A stretch of 64,000 nt of DNA from Acidobacteriota bacterium (GTDB lineage Bacteria > Acidobacteriota > Blastocatellia > Pyrinomonadales > Pyrinomonadaceae), in contig JADKBM010000016.1 of assembly GCA_016715115.1 (NCBI GenBank), positions 620,001 through 684,000 of the forward strand, written 5' to 3'. Each line of letters opens with the position of its first letter. Position 1 is the stretch's first letter. Position numbers and translations under genes: made by a program. Below the pieces are notes generated by a model. It saw only the letters and a list, made by a program, of their open reading frames with translations, had not been told where the DNA came from and did no database searches. Positions 18,924 to 27,689 of the stretch are shown piece by piece.

Positions 18924-19049
18924 GCGTGCGTGGCCTTGAGGGTACCGGACTCCCGAGGCGACCCGCTCGCGTTGCGCGTATGCACGATTTGAAGGTACGC
19001 TTACTCCGAGCGCGATTCTGCACGCTCACTTCGTGCGCGTTTCTGCATT
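18900..19049. repeat. 30-bp inverted repeat with 90-bp loop between prmA and the YCF48-like gene
   Basis: Arms 18900-18929 and 19020-19049 match at 29 of 30 positions (AATGCAGAAACGCGCACGAA and the following 10 bases). The left arm includes the last codons and stop of prmA; the right arm lies just past the stop of the convergent YCF48-like gene. It could serve as a two-way terminator or be a small mobile hairpin. Confidence 0.8.
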
Positions 19050-19051
19050 TG

Positions 19052-21085
19052 CTATTGATCTTTCAGAATCGGTTTTACCGCTGACGGGATGTCGCCGTCG
19101 TCGGTGATGGTGATCGACGGCTGGCGCGGCTTTGATTTTCGGCCTGAGCTCATTCTTAGCGCCGGCGGGAGTTTCGGGGCGCCGACGGTTTTGATCGTTT
19201 CCATTGCCTGCGTGCGTTTCAGGATCGCGCCGCCGCGGCCGGCGACCCAGAGGTCCGTGCCGCCGAGGTAGACGACGGCCTGCAGGACGTTGCTCGTGAC
19301 GTTCGTCTGAGTTTCCCAGGTTCGCCCGGCGTCTTCGCTGCGCAGGACTGTTCCGATCTCGCCGACCGCGATCGCCGCGTTCTTGCCGTATGCGAACACC
19401 GCGAAAAGATTGCGTTTCGTTGGCGATTCCTGGTCGATCCACGTTTCGCCGCCGTCTTCGGTCCGAATTATGGTCCCGTTTGTGCCGACCGCGAATCCGA
19501 TCTTCGTATCGTAGAACGACACTGCGTAAAGATTCTCCCTCAAATTCGTCTTAATCCGGCGCCAGGTGAATCCGCCGTCGTCGCTGACGATCACGGTTCC
19601 CTTGTCGCCGACCGCGACCGCGCGCTTCTCGTCGAGAAACTTCACGTCTTCGAGCCAGTTTTGGGATCCCGATTCAACCGGCACCCAGTACGCGCCCGCT
19701 TTGTCGGTTCGGATTATCGTCCCGTTTCCACCAACGGCGATCCCCAGAACTTCGTTGACGAAACTGACGCCGAAGAGATCCTCCGTCGTCCCGGAAACGC
19801 CCGGCCCCCAACTCGAACCGCCGCTGATCGTGCGCAGTACCGTGCCCTTGTCGCCGACGATCCAACCGCGTTCGTCGGTCACGAAACTGACCGCATTGAG
19901 ATTCGCCGGAACGCCGGAATAAACCGGCAACCAGTCGCGGCCGGAATCGTTGGTGATCAGGATCCGGCCGCGCGAACCGACGGCAACGCCGAGTTCGTTG
20001 TCGAAAAACAGTAGATCGTTGATGTCCTCACGGCCGCCGCCGGTCAGTCGCTGCCAGGAGAATCCGCCGTCGTCGGTGCGCAGGATCAGTCCGTTGTCGC
20101 CGGCGGCCCAACCCGTGAAGCGGTCGGCGAAGAAGATCGAAACGAGTTTCGGGTTCGTCCGGACGTTGAACGGCAACCAGGTCGTGCCCCCGTCGCCGGT
20201 AAGCCAGACGAGTCCTTTCGAATCGGACATCGAACCGTTCTTCTCATCCGCGAAATTGAGCGAGAGAAACTCTGATTGGCTGTAAACGTTGACGCGTTCC
20301 CAAGTGTCGCCGCGATCACGGCTCACGGCGACACAACCCGATGCGCCGACGGCCACGATCCGCTTGTCGGAAACATAGCTCGCGGCGTTGATCGTCGTCC
20401 CGCCGCACGGCATCGACAACTTCCACGAGGCGCCGCCGTCTTTGGTAACGGCGGCGATGCCGTTCTGGCCCGTGACGACGGCTGATTCCGGGCTACGCAC
20501 CGAGATTCCGGCGAAATGCTCTGATGTTCCGGCGATCTGGGGCTTCCAGGTCGCACCTCCGTCGTCGGTTTTTAGTATCCGACCGTAAGTCCCGACGACC
20601 CAGCCTGTCCGAAATCCGTCGCCGGCAAACGCGACTCCGCTCAAATGGTCGCGGACATCCGTGACGATCTGCCGCCAGTCTTTTCCGGCATTTTCCGTTA
20701 CGAGGATCGTCCCGCGCACGCCGACCGCCACCGCGCGTTTGGCGTCGCGCACGAAAACACCGGAAAGCGTCGTGTCGATCGGCGCCGCGACGCGTGACCA
20801 ATCGAATCCGCCGTTTTCGGTTCTGAGGATCGTGCCGTCGGAACCGACCGCGAAGCCGAGTTCCTTGTCAGGTGCGAAATGAATGGAAATAAGTGAGTTT
20901 CCCTGGGGACGCGGATTCTGCCACGACCAGCCGCTGGCCTTTCGCGTTTGCGCAGGCGCGGCGAGCGCGAGGCCCAGCAAGGCGAGACAGATCAGAACCG
21001 CCGGAACGAAAAGGCGCAGAGAGAATCCATCAATCGGATTTCTCAGTGTCCCGGCGATTTTCTGACTAAAAACACTAGACTTCAA
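19052..21085 (-). CDS. Exported YCF48/BNR-type beta-propeller protein
   Basis: A 677-residue protein with an N-terminal membrane/signal segment (about 24-45, LRLFVPAVLICLALLGLALA ending near APAQ) and about 14 repeats of the type GTILRTENGGFDWSRV (Asp/Gly-Gly-x-Thr-Trp). These are BNR/YCF48-like propeller blades, used in the PSII assembly factor Ycf48 and many exported bacterial proteins. The precise role is unknown. The start is a TTG at 21085 with GGAG ten bases upstream; no ATG lies before the signal segment. The C-terminus is a basic tail. Confidence 0.85.
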   Translation of the reverse strand: MKSSVFSQKIAGTLRNPIDGFSLRLFVPAVLICLALLGLALAAPAQTRKASGWSWQNPRPQGNSLISIHFAPDKELGFAVGSDGTILRTENGGFDWSRVAAPIDTTLSGVFVRDAKRAVAVGVRGTILVTENAGKDWRQIVTDVRDHLSGVAFAGDGFRTGWVVGTYGRILKTDDGGATWKPQIAGTSEHFAGISVRSPESAVVTGQNGIAAVTKDGGASWKLSMPCGGTTINAASYVSDKRIVAVGASGCVAVSRDRGDTWERVNVYSQSEFLSLNFADEKNGSMSDSKGLVWLTGDGGTTWLPFNVRTNPKLVSIFFADRFTGWAAGDNGLILRTDDGGFSWQRLTGGGREDINDLLFFDNELGVAVGSRGRILITNDSGRDWLPVYSGVPANLNAVSFVTDERGWIVGDKGTVLRTISGGSSWGPGVSGTTEDLFGVSFVNEVLGIAVGGNGTIIRTDKAGAYWVPVESGSQNWLEDVKFLDEKRAVAVGDKGTVIVSDDGGFTWRRIKTNLRENLYAVSFYDTKIGFAVGTNGTIIRTEDGGETWIDQESPTKRNLFAVFAYGKNAAIAVGEIGTVLRSEDAGRTWETQTNVTSNVLQAVVYLGGTDLWVAGRGGAILKRTQAMETIKTVGAPKLPPALRMSSGRKSKPRQPSITITDDGDIPSAVKPILKDQ

Positions 21086-21155
21086 ATCTGATTTACTCCA
21101 AAAAAAGAACCGGGCTTTGCCGTGTCCCGGCGGCCGAACGGTAAAAGAACCCTCT

Positions 21156-21614
21156 TCAGATCTCTTTGACGCCGATCTCGGCTACCAACTCGTCGAACAT
21201 CGCTTCATCGACGCGGCCGAGTTCGGCGGTTTTGCGTGCCAGCGTATCGACGATCTCCTGAACTTCGTGACCGGAATGTCCTTTGACCCATTCCCATTTG
21301 ATGTCGTGTCTCGACGCCGCGCGGTCGAGTTTCTCCCACCATTCGTGATTGGTCTTGCGCCGCCACGTCCCGCCCATCGTTTCAACGACATAACGCGAAT
21401 CCGACAAGAGCCGGACCTTGCAAGGTTCGGTGAGGGTCGAAAGACCGACCGTCGCCGCCGCGATCTCGGCCTGCTGATTCGTCGCGTTGCCGAGATACTC
21501 GCCGAACGCGCGCCAGAAACCCTTGTAGCCCAACGCGGCGACCGCCGCGGCTCGCGTCGTTCCGCGCCCGTTCCCCAACGACGAGCCGTCGCAAACGATC
21601 GTAACTTTCTTCAT
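21156..21614 (-). CDS. rnhA: Ribonuclease H (RNase HI type)
   Basis: About 152 residues from ATG 21614 (MKKVTIVCDGSSLGNGRGTT). The four acidic catalytic residues fit Asp in VCDGSS, Glu in NQQAEIAAA, Asp in LLSDSRYVVE and Asp in EIVDTLARK. KGHSGHEVQE matches the conserved HxGxxxNE-like loop. It degrades RNA in RNA:DNA hybrids. The start at 21614 avoids overlap with the upstream small membrane protein (stop at 21623). Confidence 0.93.
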   Translation of the reverse strand: MKKVTIVCDGSSLGNGRGTTRAAAVAALGYKGFWRAFGEYLGNATNQQAEIAAATVGLSTLTEPCKVRLLSDSRYVVETMGGTWRRKTNHEWWEKLDRAASRHDIKWEWVKGHSGHEVQEIVDTLARKTAELGRVDEAMFDELVAEIGVKEI

Positions 21615-21622
21615 AATTGCCG

Positions 21623-21919
21623 CTACTCTCCGTACTGCGTCGTTTGAACCTTCCACAGGAAACTGAAGAGCATTCCGACAATAATACTATAAACGATGAA
21701 AAGTGCGGCGTCTTTGATCGCACCCGAGAGGACGAATCGCTCGACGTATGGATCGCCGCCCCATTCATAAAAGGCGTACGGGAACCCGAGCCGATTCATA
21801 CGGTTGCGAAGTTTCGTCTCGGACCCGACGGTCAGCGTGATGAGCATAAAGACCGTATACGAAACGACCGCCGTCGCAACGCCAAAGGCGAATGCTTTAA
21901 TTGAAAAGTAACGTTTCAT
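21623..21919 (-). CDS. Small membrane protein
   Basis: A 98-residue protein with two hydrophobic helices (about 10-30, FAFGVATAVVSYTVFMLITL, and 68-90, AALFIVYSIIVGMLFSFLW). The loop between is polar and aromatic (FPYAFYEWGGDPYVERFVLS). I do not recognise a family. It sits between sbcC and rnhA with very short gaps, so the three genes are probably one transcript. Confidence 0.75.
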   Translation of the reverse strand: MKRYFSIKAFAFGVATAVVSYTVFMLITLTVGSETKLRNRMNRLGFPYAFYEWGGDPYVERFVLSGAIKDAALFIVYSIIVGMLFSFLWKVQTTQYGE

Positions 21920-21935
21920 GTTTTGAGTTCCGCCT

Positions 21936-24608
21936 TCAGACGGCCCCGACTTCTTCTTCCCCGAGGATCACAACATTGTCCGCGAAACTCTCGAACGTGT
22001 CGTCGTGCGAAATCACGAAAAGCTGATCGAACGTTTTGCGCTGGCTGATAAGACTGATCTGTTCGGCGAGACGCTCGCGCCGGATCGCGTCCATATTGGT
22101 CGTCGGCTCATCGAAAAACGCGAGCCGGATGTCGGACAACTGTTTCAAAAGCGCGAGGCGAACGGCCAATGCGGCGGCCATCTGTTCCCCGCCCGAAAGC
22201 ACCGCGAACGGGCGATCGTAACCGTTCTCTTCAAGCACGATCGCATAATCTTCGGTCCATTTCAGATTGCGCTCGGCGTTTCCGGTGATCTCGCGAAACA
22301 TCTGCGCGGCCTCGAGCGAGACGTGATAGACATAATTCCTGGCGACGAGCGGCGCGCTTTTCTTGAGCGTCGCGCGGATGAACTCCGACGCTTCGTAGAT
22401 CTTCTCGAGCCGTTCCCGTTCAAGGAATTCCGTCTGCATCTCGCGGCGGACGAGGCGCAGCTTTTCGATCTCGGTTTCAAGCTGCGTCGCACGGCCGTGC
22501 GCGTTCGCGAAGTTGGCGCGGTTTTCGGCGAGGCGTTTTTCCGCTTCAAACAATGCCGTCCGTTCCGACTGGTGGCGCTCGCGCTCGTATTCCTTGCCCG
22601 CAAGTTCAAGATCGGCCGCGCTCTTCAATAACGCAGCGGCCGTCGTCTCGACCTCGGCGCGGGCGTCGGCGACCATCTTTTCGCGCTCCGCCACCGACTT
22701 GGCCGCCGATTCGTTTGCCAGAAACTCGCGGTGCGCGGCTTCGGTCCGGTCGCGCTCGGCGATCGATTCGGCCCAGTTCGAATCGAGGTCCTTGTACGAT
22801 TCGACCATTTCGTTCTCGATCCGCAGATCGCTTTCGAGCCGTTCAAGGTTCTTGTCGATCTCGGTCAGACTGTGCCGATAGTCCGCCTCGCGCGCAACCT
22901 CTGATTCGGCGGCGATCAACCGCGCTTTCGGGTTGCCGAGCGCCTTGATCCGCTCTTCCGCGGCGGCAAGATTCGCCCTGAGATCGCCGAGATCGCCGAG
23001 ATCCGCTTCAAGCGATTTCATTTCGGCGGCGACGGCGACCCCCTCTTCGCGGAGATCGTTCAACCGCGATTCCTGCGCTTCGAGTTTCGCGGCGCTTCTT
23101 TGCGCCTCGCGCGCGGCGGCGAGTCTCGTGGCGACCGATCGCAGTTCAGTGTCGCCGGCGCTGATCGACGCTTCGATCTCTTCGAACTTGCTCGTCACAA
23201 AGTCTTCGAGCGACTGGCCGGGTTTCAGATTCAGGCATTTTTCCGAAAGAATCGGGCAGAGGCCGTTTTTGATCTCGTTCTGAAATCGCTTGTCGGCGTC
23301 GAGCCGGGCGCGAAATCCGGCGAGTTTCCTTGTCAGTTCATTGCTCTCGCTCTCAAGCGCCGGGACTTCGGCCGCCGCCGCCGATTTTTCTCTAAGCTCT
23401 GCAACGGCAACGTTTTGCACCCTGTATCGCTCGCGAAGTTCGGCAACCTTTTGCTGCAAACGCTTGACCGCAGCCTCGTTGGGTTCGCGGCGCGCGATCT
23501 CGGATCGCAATCGATCGCGCTCGGCGTCAAACTTGACCTCTTCTTCAGCCTGCGGCTTGAGTTCGACGATCGTCTCGCGCGCTTTCGCGATCCGCGCCAG
23601 ATCCTCCTTGATACGATTCTGACTTGCGATCACGTTCGCTTTCGCCGTCTCGATCGTGGCGATTCCCTGCCGGAGTTTGTCGCGCTCGACGCGCTCCCGG
23701 TCGAGTTCGCGCAACATCCCGAGCGCTTTCTGGTGCGCGAGATGATCGGCCTCGACCGCCCTCACGCGCTCGGCCGCCGATTTCGCGACGGCCAGTTCGA
23801 TCTCACGCTGACCGAGAATGAACTCGGCCCGCGATCCGGCGTTTTCGAGGCGATCCGACTCGGTTTTAAGCGCAATAAGCCGCGCCTCGTTGGCGTCGAA
23901 TTCCCGGACGGTTGCGGCCCGTGTCTCGACCTCTTTTTCCACTTCCGAGACGGTGTTCGCGAACGCTTCGGCCTGCGTCTGAAACTGATTGAGTTCGGCT
24001 TCGACGATCTCGAATCTCGAAAGTGCGCCCTCGGCGCGGGCGATATTCTCGCGGACATCGGCGATCCGCAATTCGACGAAGCGCGAAGTTTCTCGCAGTT
24101 TGTCGGCGCCGAAACGATAATCGTCAACCTTCAACAACTTATCGAATGCTTTTTTGCGGTTGGTCTCGGTATCGAGAAAAACGGCCGTAAAAGTCCCCTG
24201 CGGAACGCCGATCGCGGTCCGAAAAAGCACTTCGAGATCGGTTCCGGGCTCGACGCCGAGATGCTGCCACAGGAACCGCGCGACCTCTTCCTTCTTGTCG
24301 GCGATGCGGATCTTGAGTTCCGGGTCATAAACGTGATATCCCGTTCCCGTATCGCGATAGACCTGATAGCGGCGTTCGTCGAAACTGCTTTCAAACGTCA
24401 CGCGCGCGACGCCTTTTTTCGCGCCGCGACGGACAAAAAGATCTTTCTTGTAGCTCGTCAAATCGAACAGCGTCCACGCTATCGCCTCGATCAAAGTCGT
24501 CTTTCCCGCACCGTTCTCGCCGACGATCGCCGTTGTCCCGCGCTGAAATTCCTGCGAGAATTTCGTGTGAGATTTGATGTCTTCGAGTTCGATCTTGGTG
24601 ATATGCAC
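21936..24608 (-). CDS. sbcC: SbcC/Rad50-like SMC-type ATPase
   Basis: An 890-residue protein. Walker A GENGAGKTT is at 30-38, two long coiled-coil arms flank a zinc hook (Cys451 and Cys458, CPILSEKC, rather than the canonical CxxC), and the C-terminal lobe has LSGGEQ at 804 and Walker B LAFFDEP at 829. This is the Rad50/SbcC layout for DNA end and hairpin processing, which needs an SbcD/Mre11 nuclease. No sbcD is adjacent; the nearby metallophosphatase is a UshA-type enzyme with a signal peptide, not Mre11. The start is GTG at 24608. The hairpin-rich repeat islands of this window are natural SbcCD-type substrates (inference). Confidence 0.9.
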   Translation of the reverse strand: MHITKIELEDIKSHTKFSQEFQRGTTAIVGENGAGKTTLIEAIAWTLFDLTSYKKDLFVRRGAKKGVARVTFESSFDERRYQVYRDTGTGYHVYDPELKIRIADKKEEVARFLWQHLGVEPGTDLEVLFRTAIGVPQGTFTAVFLDTETNRKKAFDKLLKVDDYRFGADKLRETSRFVELRIADVRENIARAEGALSRFEIVEAELNQFQTQAEAFANTVSEVEKEVETRAATVREFDANEARLIALKTESDRLENAGSRAEFILGQREIELAVAKSAAERVRAVEADHLAHQKALGMLRELDRERVERDKLRQGIATIETAKANVIASQNRIKEDLARIAKARETIVELKPQAEEEVKFDAERDRLRSEIARREPNEAAVKRLQQKVAELRERYRVQNVAVAELREKSAAAAEVPALESESNELTRKLAGFRARLDADKRFQNEIKNGLCPILSEKCLNLKPGQSLEDFVTSKFEEIEASISAGDTELRSVATRLAAAREAQRSAAKLEAQESRLNDLREEGVAVAAEMKSLEADLGDLGDLRANLAAAEERIKALGNPKARLIAAESEVAREADYRHSLTEIDKNLERLESDLRIENEMVESYKDLDSNWAESIAERDRTEAAHREFLANESAAKSVAEREKMVADARAEVETTAAALLKSAADLELAGKEYERERHQSERTALFEAEKRLAENRANFANAHGRATQLETEIEKLRLVRREMQTEFLERERLEKIYEASEFIRATLKKSAPLVARNYVYHVSLEAAQMFREITGNAERNLKWTEDYAIVLEENGYDRPFAVLSGGEQMAAALAVRLALLKQLSDIRLAFFDEPTTNMDAIRRERLAEQISLISQRKTFDQLFVISHDDTFESFADNVVILGEEEVGAV

Positions 24609-24791
24609 GGCAGTTCGGTTTCGGATTTCTGATTTTGGATTTTGGATCGGACGCCTTTCGGACCAAATTCCTTGTTTTGGATAGATTTTAGATTACGCGC
24701 GCGCAATTGCGAAATCCAGGAATCGGGTTGCGAAATCGTTCGGCTTCTGTGCTAATTTAATCGCGAGAATCTCCCCGAAAATTCGAACATA

Positions 24792-26348
24792 ATGAAAAGA
24801 ATAAGACTACTATCTGTCGCTCTGACGATTCTGTTGCTGTCGATTCCGGCGTATGTCTCGGCGCAGACGAAGAAACTGACCGTTCTCTACTCGAACGATC
24901 TCCACGCGCATCTCGAACCGCATCGCGTGCCGTGGATCAGCGAGACACGGCTCGTCGGCGGATTCGCCAACTTCGCGACGCTCGTCAAACGCGAGAAGGC
25001 GAAGAATCCGAACACGCTCTATTTCGACGCCGGCGATTTCTTTACCGGCCCGTACATCAGTTCGCTGACCAAAGGCGAAGCGGTGATCGACGCGATGAAT
25101 TATCTCGGGATCGACGCCGCCTGCGTCGGCAATCACGAGTTCGACCACGGCTGGCAGAATGCGCGCCTTCAGTTCGAGAAGGCGAAATTCCCGATCCTCA
25201 ACGGCAATATCTTCATCAAGGGAACCGAGCAACTCCACTGGAACAACCCGTACATCGTCAAGGAGGTAAACGGCGTGCGGATCGGAATAATCGGACTGCA
25301 CGGGCGGTTCGCGTTCTACGACACGACCTCGGATGAGATGATCCAGGGCATCGAGGCGCGCGACGAAGAGGTTTATCTCAAGAAATACATCGACGAACTC
25401 AAGCCGAAGACCGACCTCATCGTCCTGCTGATCCATCAAGGCATTCCGGGACGCCAATCGACGAGCGGCGCGGTCGACGTCGCGCGTAATCTGCAAAAAG
25501 ACATCGAACTTGCGGAGCGCGTCCCGGGACTTGATCTGATGGTCACCGGCCACGCGCACACCGGGACGCCCAAGCCGCTCATTTCGAACGGCACGATCAT
25601 CGTTTCGACCGACGCCTACACGATCGAGCTCGGCAAACTTGAACTCACCTACGACGTCAAGAAGGACAAGATCGTCAAGTTCAAAAATCACTACGGTCCG
25701 GTTTTCGACGACGCGATCCCGGATGATCCCGAAATGGTCGCCGTCATCAAAAAGTGGAAGGATAAGCTCAAGGTCATCACCGAGGAAGTTGTGACGAATT
25801 CAACGGTCGAACTGACCCGGTCGTACGGCGAGGAATCCCTGCTCGGCGATATGGTCGCGGATGCGATGCTCGACGCGTATCCCGATTATGATTTCGCGAT
25901 CACGAACAGCGGCGGATTGCGGCAGGACATCGACGCCGGCCCGGTCACCGTCGGCGAACTGATCTCGGCGTTTCCGTTCCCGAACACCGTTTACCAGCTC
26001 GAGATGAAAGGCAGCGATTTGAGGAAGATCTTCGAGCACGGCGCGGGTCTGACGAACGGGATTCTGCAGGCTTCGCGCGGCATTGAGATGGAATATGACG
26101 AATCGAAACCGGTCGGCCAGCGCGTCGTCAAATGCCTGATCAAAGGCCAGCCGCTGGCGGACGACAAAACCTACAAGTTGCTGACGTCAAACTTCCTCGC
26201 CGACGGCGGCGACGGTTTCGCCGTCTTCAAAAGCGCGGCATTCCGCAAGAATACGGGCGTCGAGATACTCCAGTCGATGATCAAATACTTGAAGAAATTC
26301 GAAACCTTCGCCCCCAAGATCGAAGGCCGTGTGAAACGGGCAAAATGA
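24792..26348 (+). CDS. Exported bifunctional metallophosphatase / 5'-nucleotidase (UshA-like)
   Basis: A 518-residue protein with a signal peptide (MKRIRLLSVALTILLLSIPA to VSAQ). The N-terminal calcineurin-like domain has the metal motifs SNDLHAHLE, FDAGDFF, GNHEFDHGW and TGHAHTG; the C-terminal 5'-nucleotidase domain (about 330-505) has TNSGGLRQDI and LADGGDGF. It probably hydrolyses nucleotides in the periplasm for phosphate and nucleoside salvage. It is transcribed away from sbcC. Confidence 0.93.
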   Translation: MKRIRLLSVALTILLLSIPAYVSAQTKKLTVLYSNDLHAHLEPHRVPWISETRLVGGFANFATLVKREKAKNPNTLYFDAGDFFTGPYISSLTKGEAVIDAMNYLGIDAACVGNHEFDHGWQNARLQFEKAKFPILNGNIFIKGTEQLHWNNPYIVKEVNGVRIGIIGLHGRFAFYDTTSDEMIQGIEARDEEVYLKKYIDELKPKTDLIVLLIHQGIPGRQSTSGAVDVARNLQKDIELAERVPGLDLMVTGHAHTGTPKPLISNGTIIVSTDAYTIELGKLELTYDVKKDKIVKFKNHYGPVFDDAIPDDPEMVAVIKKWKDKLKVITEEVVTNSTVELTRSYGEESLLGDMVADAMLDAYPDYDFAITNSGGLRQDIDAGPVTVGELISAFPFPNTVYQLEMKGSDLRKIFEHGAGLTNGILQASRGIEMEYDESKPVGQRVVKCLIKGQPLADDKTYKLLTSNFLADGGDGFAVFKSAAFRKNTGVEILQSMIKYLKKFETFAPKIEGRVKRAK

Positions 26349-26512
26349 TTTGCGATTTGCGATTTGCGATTTGCGATTTGCGATTTGCGATTGGAGCGCA
26401 ACCGTCCCCGGTTGCAATGAGCGCCGCGCGCGAACAAGCCTGACAATGAGCCTTCTTGGTTCACCGTATTGGAGCGCAACCGTCCCGGTTGCAATGAGCG
26501 CCTCGCGCGAAC
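26346..26512. repeat. GATTTGC tandem units followed by two copies of a GGAGCGCAACCG element
   Basis: Five GATTTGC units directly follow the nucleotidase stop codon. Then a short element (GGAGCGCAACCGTCCCCGGT followed by TGCAATGAGCGC) appears at about 26393 and again at about 26471, each with a small hairpin GCAACCG / CGGTTGC. A related GGAGCGCAAGCGTCCCCGC occurs after recA near 41988. Confidence 0.75.
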
Positions 26513-26604
26513 AGATCGCGTAGCGATTCTAGATTCAGCCGTGGGTTACAAACCAGAGAATCGGACTGTCGGAATCTCGTCGCGTCAGCGACGGCCGAGT
26601 CTAT

Positions 26605-26750
26605 TCCCGACATTCCCGAGATTCCCCGTCCGCAAAGCCGATCGGGTCTTCGGAGATGAATCCGCCTAATTGAGAGTCGTACCAACGAGCGGGTGAACTT
26701 GTCAATCTCGTGCGGCGTAAAGGCATAGCGCGTCGAGAGTTGTCAACTTC
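26605..26750 (-). pseudogene. Rhs core remnant 6
   Basis: On the minus strand the DNA reads QLSTRYAFTPHEIDKF and then, after a frame change, QLGGFISEDPIGFAD, the hallmark of the Rhs core (ARWYDxxLGRFISEDPIGFA). It is cut off on both sides. It is the last and most decayed piece of the Rhs locus. Confidence 0.75.
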
Positions 26751-26794
26751 TTTTCCGGACGGTTCGCTCGGCCGATCGCTGCTTAACGATCGGT

Positions 26795-27028
26795 TCATTT
26801 CTTCAACGCCGTTTGCTCCAGGCGCTCAGCCAGCCAGACCTTGATAATGGATTGGCGCGTTACGCCCAGCCGACCCGCCTCCCTATCAAGCGACTCGATC
26901 ATCCAAGCCGGAAAGTCAACGTTCACCCTTTTCTGTTCCTGCAACGGCCGACGTGCCTTTGAAACGTCCAACGCGTCGACAACGCTCTTGCCGCTGTCGA
27001 AATCAGCATCGAAGTCTTTAGCTTTCAT
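26795..27028 (-). CDS. brnA: BrnA-like antitoxin (CopG/ribbon-helix-helix)
   Basis: A 77-residue protein. The C-terminal half is a ribbon-helix-helix domain (KRVNVDFPAWMIESLDREAG then VTRQSIIKVWLAERLEQ), typical of BrnA antitoxins, which bind their own promoter and neutralise the BrnT RNase. Its ATG overlaps the end of the brnT frame, as in known brnTA operons. The antitoxin frame is intact while the toxin frame is not. Confidence 0.85.
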   Translation of the reverse strand: MKAKDFDADFDSGKSVVDALDVSKARRPLQEQKRVNVDFPAWMIESLDREAGRLGVTRQSIIKVWLAERLEQTALKK

Positions 27029-27281
27029 AAAGTGTAACCTCTTCGGACCGAGACCGTCGAACTGAGATGATGCGGATACTCTCGCCCCGAAATGTAATTA
27101 CTGCCGACCAGTGCTTGCCGCTAATTCGTCCGACGATCAAATATCGCGGCTCACCAACCGTGAGTGCTGGAATCTCGATCAATTAAGGATCGTCCCAGAG
27201 TTCTTGGGCCTCGACGAAGTCAATGCCATGCTTCTTCGTATTGGCAAGGCTCTTCCGCTCATCGAACTCAAATCGGAACAT
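27018..27281 (-). pseudogene. brnT: BrnT-like toxin with an in-frame stop
   Basis: From ATG 27281 the frame reads MFRFEFDERKSLANTKKHGI then DFVEAQELWDDP, the N-terminal half of BrnT (FEFDExKsxxNxxKHGIDF). A TAA follows at 27185-27183. The same frame then continues without a gap as LIEIPALTVGEPRYLIVGRI and ends ESIRIISVRRSRSEEVTLYE, the C-terminal half with the RIISxRR motif. A single nonsense codon therefore interrupts an otherwise complete 87-codon toxin gene. Confidence 0.85.
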
Positions 27282-27282
27282 A

Positions 27283-27297
27283 GTATAAAAACTATAC
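27283..27297 (-). promoter_or_regulatory. Candidate brnT promoter/operator
   Basis: Immediately upstream of the brnT ATG is an inverted repeat GTATA-gtttt-TATAC (minus-strand reading) containing a TATAGT -10-like hexamer. BrnA repressors bind such sites in front of brnT. The arms are short, so this is tentative. Confidence 0.35.
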
Positions 27298-27384
27298 CAA
27301 TCCAAGGGCACAGCGCAACTGCGCGAATGTGGTCGATCTCGTCTTCGGACCTTCGCTCTGATCCACACATCGCGGCCCGTTCCC

Positions 27385-27615
27385 GACATACCGGTAGAGA
27401 TTAACATCGCCGCCCGCAAATCCTATCGGGTCTTCGGAGATGAATCTTCCCAAATTGCCGTCGTACCAGCGGGCGCGCTAGTAGTGCAATCCGGTGAAAT
27501 CATCGTACTCGCGGCCGGTGAACTTGTATCTCGTCGCAAGGTTGCCGGTCGCGTTGCCGAATGAATCGTACGACGCCGATGACGTGACGTTTCCGGAACT
27601 GTCAGTTAGAGGATG
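27385..27615 (-). pseudogene. Rhs core remnant 5
   Basis: The minus strand reads SSASYDSFGNATGNLATRYK, FTGREYDDFTGLHY, then an in-frame TAG (27480-27478) and RARWYDGNLGRFISEDPIGF. It is almost identical to the core in the gene at 28177-29604 but has a stop in place of Tyr and no toxin domain. Confidence 0.85.
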
Positions 27616-27689
27616 ACTCGCAACGGAAAATCAGATGTTAACTTCGGTCTTGAATAAACCTTTGAAATCCCCGCGTTTCGATAAGTCCC

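Noticed and set aside
23100..24632. 510-residue open frame opposite sbcC
   Set aside because: Mirror of sbcC codons; no domain and no ribosome site.
24792..26348. SbcD partner of the SbcC-like protein
   Set aside because: It is a metallophosphoesterase, but it has a signal peptide and a 5'-nucleotidase C-terminal domain, so it acts outside the cytoplasm.
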